In this document: in pieces, positions 62,201 to 64,000 of the stretch
Layout: every line of letters starts with the position of its first letter
Numbering within the stretch: position 1 is the stretch's first letter
Source: Cymbomonas tetramitiformis
Lineage: Eukaryota; Chlorophyta; Pyramimonadophyceae; Pyramimonadales; Pyramimonadaceae
Direction: 5' to 3'
Length of the DNA: 64,000 nt
NCBI GenBank assembly: GCA_001247695.2
Contig: LGRX02035431.1
Span: forward strand, 1 to 64,000
The notes under the pieces: generated by a model
The model's input: the letters and a program-made list of their open reading frames with translations, nothing else
What the model was told of the DNA's origin: nothing
Database searches by the model: none
Position numbers and translations under genes: made by a program

Positions 62201-64000
62201 TTTTGAGGAGGAAATAGCACAGCTGCTGATAAGGTACTCCAGCAAAGCGGAGATGAAACACAGAAAAAGGAACCTCCAAAACCACTGGACCTTCCCCCCG
62301 GAAATGATGGAGGCGGTACACACAGCCATGGGAGTCCAAACAGAGGTGTTCGCCTCCCCACTTAATGTACACAAAGACACCAGAACGTACTACTCGCAAT
62401 ACCCACGAGACTCGGTATTTGGGGCTGTAGGCTCGGCATGGGAAGAGCAATGGGAAAAACTGGGGTCATACCAATTCAACCCAGAATACACAGCAGGAGA
62501 CCTCTACAAAGCACTGAAAAAGGCAATTAACTCCACAAAAACGGCCGAACCCGTTCTGGGGGTAGGAATATACCCCACATATGCCAAGAGCCCGTATAGA
62601 AAACTGCTGAATAAGCACGTGGGATACAGGGTACACGAGTTACTGGAGATAAAGGAAGGGCAGTTCACCTTCCTGCCACCTGACCACTGGATGCAAGGGA
62701 ACCTACAGAAACCCAAACAATGCAACTGGAACATGAGAATACTGGTAGTAGCGAATGCGGCAGGATGGAGAAAATACTGCCCGGACGCACTCAAAACCCA
62801 CGACATATTCAGCAAGGCCCTTCTCAAGTGCCCGCAAAGCAAAGTCAGGACGATAGGCAGAGCATGCTACATACACAGGCCTCTTACCCTCAAGGATGCG
62901 GACAGGCGACCTAGGTCAATTACAGAATGGGAGAAGGATTGCGTCATAGACTCCGCGCCATGGATGAACCATGAACTACCGGTCATGCAAGCACTGCCAG
63001 GCGGCCACCTGGAAAACCACACAGAGGAGATAATTGACCGGTGGATGGAAGACAGGAAAAAAGAAGGGGAGCACAGAGGAGGGGACAGGGGGCCGAGGCC
63101 AACAACTATGGACGTACTAAGAGCTAACACCACATGGAGTAGGGAGGAAATAAACAGAGACGCCCTAAGAAGATGGGCACTACAATTTACGGGCCCAGAC
63201 ACAACGGAAGAGGACATAAACGGAGACCAATGGCTGCAGTGGGAAAGGGGTGAAATGGAGAAAGCAGAACCACCACCAGAAAGCAGGTGGGACAACCAAG
63301 GAAAAGGATACCCAGAGCCCCACAGGAAGCATAACAGAAACAATATGGTCTACACAGATGGAAGCCAAAGAAAAGTCAAAAAGGAAAACGGGGAAGTCGA
63401 GGAAGTAACGGCGGCAGGAGTCTGGGACCCAAGAGGGGAACGGGCAATGAACCACGTGCAAAGATGGGTCGGACGCTGCCAAACTGTTAACAGGGCGGAG
63501 CTCACTGCCATATATATGGCACTGACACTAGACTCAAACTCGGGAGAAGAAAAAGTCAGCATATGCACGGATAGTCTAACCTCCCTCTACCAAATACAAA
63601 ACATGAAAAGAAGGCCGCACACGCTGGAAAGGCATGTACACAGGGACATGCTGTGGAAAATAATGAAACAAATACAAATGCTAAATAAGGAAGGAACAAA
63701 AGTGGCCCTATATAAGGTTAAAGCGCATGTGGGAATACATGGGAATGAAATGGCGGACGAGGTGGCAAAAAGGGCCTGTGAAGAAGGGGAATACGGCCTT
63801 AACCACGACAACACGGATACAGTGATGCTACTGGCAATATGCGAGACCACAGGTAGACAACTGGAAGGACACCAAGCAATACTCAACCACGTAACAAAAA
63901 AGGTGAGGGAGGCAAAAATGACGGGAAAAACAAACATAATACAAAGACTAAAAAGGAAACTAGAAACCGGGCCAGAAGAATGGGAGACCAAAAGACAACG
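59211..64000 (+). CDS. LINE reverse transcriptase - PCIF1-like domain - RNase H (runs off the window)
   Basis: One uninterrupted frame of nearly 1600 codons to the window end. RT at about 59370-60080: KNYRPIALLDCLFKLYTTVL, ATYVDFENAYGSVDH (first catalytic Asp), RRGILQGDSMSPLLFILYLE, GAFVDDLIIL (FVDD catalytic pair), LRINEDKTKI. Then a ~650-codon Lys/Thr-rich linker. At about 62275-62790 comes a segment with HWTFPPEMMEAV, EVFASPLNVHK, VFGAVGSAW, QFNPEYTAGDLYKAL and VVANAAGWRKY, which matches the order of the PCIF1/CAPAM methyltransferase core, with NPEY in place of NPPF. At about 63340-63790 is RNase H: MVYTDGSQ, RAELTAIYMAL, ICTDSLTSL, HVGIHGNEMADEVAKRA, giving all four acidic residues. Copying occurs by target-primed reverse transcription in the nucleus. 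Confidence 0.88.
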   Translation, partial: MGIQNEILKQMPDRFHDQLCELMKLMWEHRHTPLPWKKGYFCFHHKQGEVTKQKNYRPIALLDCLFKLYTTVLTKMLADFCEINGMLSEAQEGSRENHNTMKQLTRVTNAIEDANLSKRNLHATYVDFENAYGSVDHKRLITTLKHLGVPPQLTEAVRDILGENEEDSMQMRAKVGDQVSEEVPIRRGILQGDSMSPLLFILYLEPLLRWLEVGDHGYQHKYATDKELRGELRTSSGAFVDDLIILTKLMTGMEQQLKKLSAFGDWSGLRINEDKTKITGVEHGNKNVKESRHQGVKCGSRTLKVLKAGDTYKYLGVLLNMLGTWREEKRKSLQELKRRIDALLTTPLTQRQKEYSLKSAILGKFKYGLHLGIYTQGEIQQAENQLGAAMKRIYGLPANGTPNELNTEEKEEYGLGLQSLQAIYAQEVYTGLAGAVQSEEDKGAQMGYGKRERNLQTRQRMSQVSRSTAGLLEKHFEERGHSSTRSKLKMGLQTQTNTLRKMNALNEYGIHVKGVGSHMQELGKETLPIMRQLGKAKRVYTNAEMEGTTRTTKHLRRMDTEYRDPQSQPATTGFEKMGTVNVIQETKTQQATKQINFTKLLTLFRNYPDLKNLTTADGKSAIPIETLKATGGRKHDTKTATKIAQGMLHLYPYICEAQPNDIKKPGDHWDHVWNRRLKPEYIQERKTGELERYTKSTASMENISNWPAQIKALHEAGNSLKDILQLLSMYPLANQTKHFEQSEVEWTEHEKEVLGIETDQEKEEDDVMTTRHPRGRVKRKSGQQDRGQWSTQEDRMDMLGQEGNYTPAGILATRQYLQNYTDSTSKVTQYEIRWTDGEGNEQTTWSTEETVRTHLLKHNLSSDQGWENLVEEWKNDKRDKRTKREPAEEILAGQPNGEQRYWKEVTHLEICTRETNPDQDIRHIPGVKDRQLRTEGDTTYCYEPEGGLIGTLSTVKVRELYDRYAEAVGDSTAQRPTEKQLAKRLKLSVEHKIHVNTFEEEIAQLLIRYSSKAEMKHRKRNLQNHWTFPPEMMEAVHTAMGVQTEVFASPLNVHKDTRTYYSQYPRDSVFGAVGSAWEEQWEKLGSYQFNPEYTAGDLYKALKKAINSTKTAEPVLGVGIYPTYAKSPYRKLLNKHVGYRVHELLEIKEGQFTFLPPDHWMQGNLQKPKQCNWNMRILVVANAAGWRKYCPDALKTHDIFSKALLKCPQSKVRTIGRACYIHRPLTLKDADRRPRSITEWEKDCVIDSAPWMNHELPVMQALPGGHLENHTEEIIDRWMEDRKKEGEHRGGDRGPRPTTMDVLRANTTWSREEINRDALRRWALQFTGPDTTEEDINGDQWLQWERGEMEKAEPPPESRWDNQGKGYPEPHRKHNRNNMVYTDGSQRKVKKENGEVEEVTAAGVWDPRGERAMNHVQRWVGRCQTVNRAELTAIYMALTLDSNSGEEKVSICTDSLTSLYQIQNMKRRPHTLERHVHRDMLWKIMKQIQMLNKEGTKVALYKVKAHVGIHGNEMADEVAKRACEEGEYGLNHDNTDTVMLLAICETTGRQLEGHQAILNHVTKKVREAKMTGKTNIIQRLKRKLETGPEEWETKRQ

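Larger units (their letters stand above)
51547..64000 (+). mobile_element. Very large non-LTR retrotransposon (LINE), 3' end outside window
   Basis: In order: tandem 5' units, a long ORF with internal ~475-bp repeats and a Ulp1-like protease, an APE-type endonuclease, RT, a ~650-codon linker, a PCIF1-like methyltransferase domain, and RNase H. The plus strand is poor in T, which removes most stop codons and keeps frames open for kilobases. At least two frameshifts (about 57650-57720 and about 59205-59216) break what should be one polyprotein or two ORFs, so this copy is probably dead unless shifting is programmed. More than 11 kb is far above the usual 4-8 kb of LINEs. No poly(A) or 3' end is reached. 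Confidence 0.9.

Noticed and set aside
53000..64000. Dozens of minus-strand frames of 60-260 codons
   Set aside because: They mirror the T-poor LINE coding strand (no stop codons on the complement either) and show no family motifs, while the plus strand has RT, endonuclease and RNase H.

Overview
This window looks like nuclear DNA of a green alga. A prasinophyte with a repeat-rich draft genome, such as Cymbomonas, is my best guess, from gene style only and not checked by search. Two GC-rich host genes with many short exons fill the first 28 kb. Their introns are packed with minisatellites, and a few introns use GC instead of GT donors. The two genes are divergent. A cytosolic-type isoleucyl-tRNA synthetase (minus strand, 20 exons recovered, 3' end outside the window) begins near 12.83 kb. 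A large von Willebrand factor A / coiled-coil protein (plus strand, 14 phase-compatible exons ending in a stop at 27954) occupies 16.2-28.0 kb.

From about 28 to 35 kb the DNA is gene-poor: minisatellites (notably a ~27-bp AT-rich array at 30.5-31.3 kb), two copies of a dispersed repeat, and one probable multi-pass membrane protein on the minus strand.

From about 35.3 to 50.3 kb the composition drops to AT-rich. The content becomes that of an integrated eukaryotic DNA virus of the virophage / Polinton-like / giant-virus sphere: a primase-helicase (D5-type SF3), fibre-like structural proteins, a lipase-like protein, a zinc-ribbon protein and several small basic proteins. TATA-rich blocks sit directly before several start codons, and five copies of a ~140-bp G-rich inverted repeat lie between genes. 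No major capsid protein, packaging ATPase, protease or integrase was seen, so the insert is partial or rearranged. It is decaying: at least three frameshifts and three in-frame stops were found, a short foldback element has landed in one gene, and a very young gag-only LTR retrotransposon (two 245-bp LTRs differing at 2 positions, 5-bp target duplication) splits another.

From about 51.5 kb to the window end lies an unusually large non-LTR retrotransposon, more than 11 kb and not finished at 64000. It has a tandem ~200-bp array upstream, a long first ORF with a Ulp1-like cysteine protease domain, an APE-type endonuclease, a reverse transcriptase, a domain resembling the PCIF1/CAPAM cap-adenosine methyltransferase core, and an RNase H. 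The endonuclease and RT are separated from their neighbours by frameshifts. This composite element and the layered parasitism (LTR element and foldback element inside an endogenous virus inside an alga) are the most notable content.
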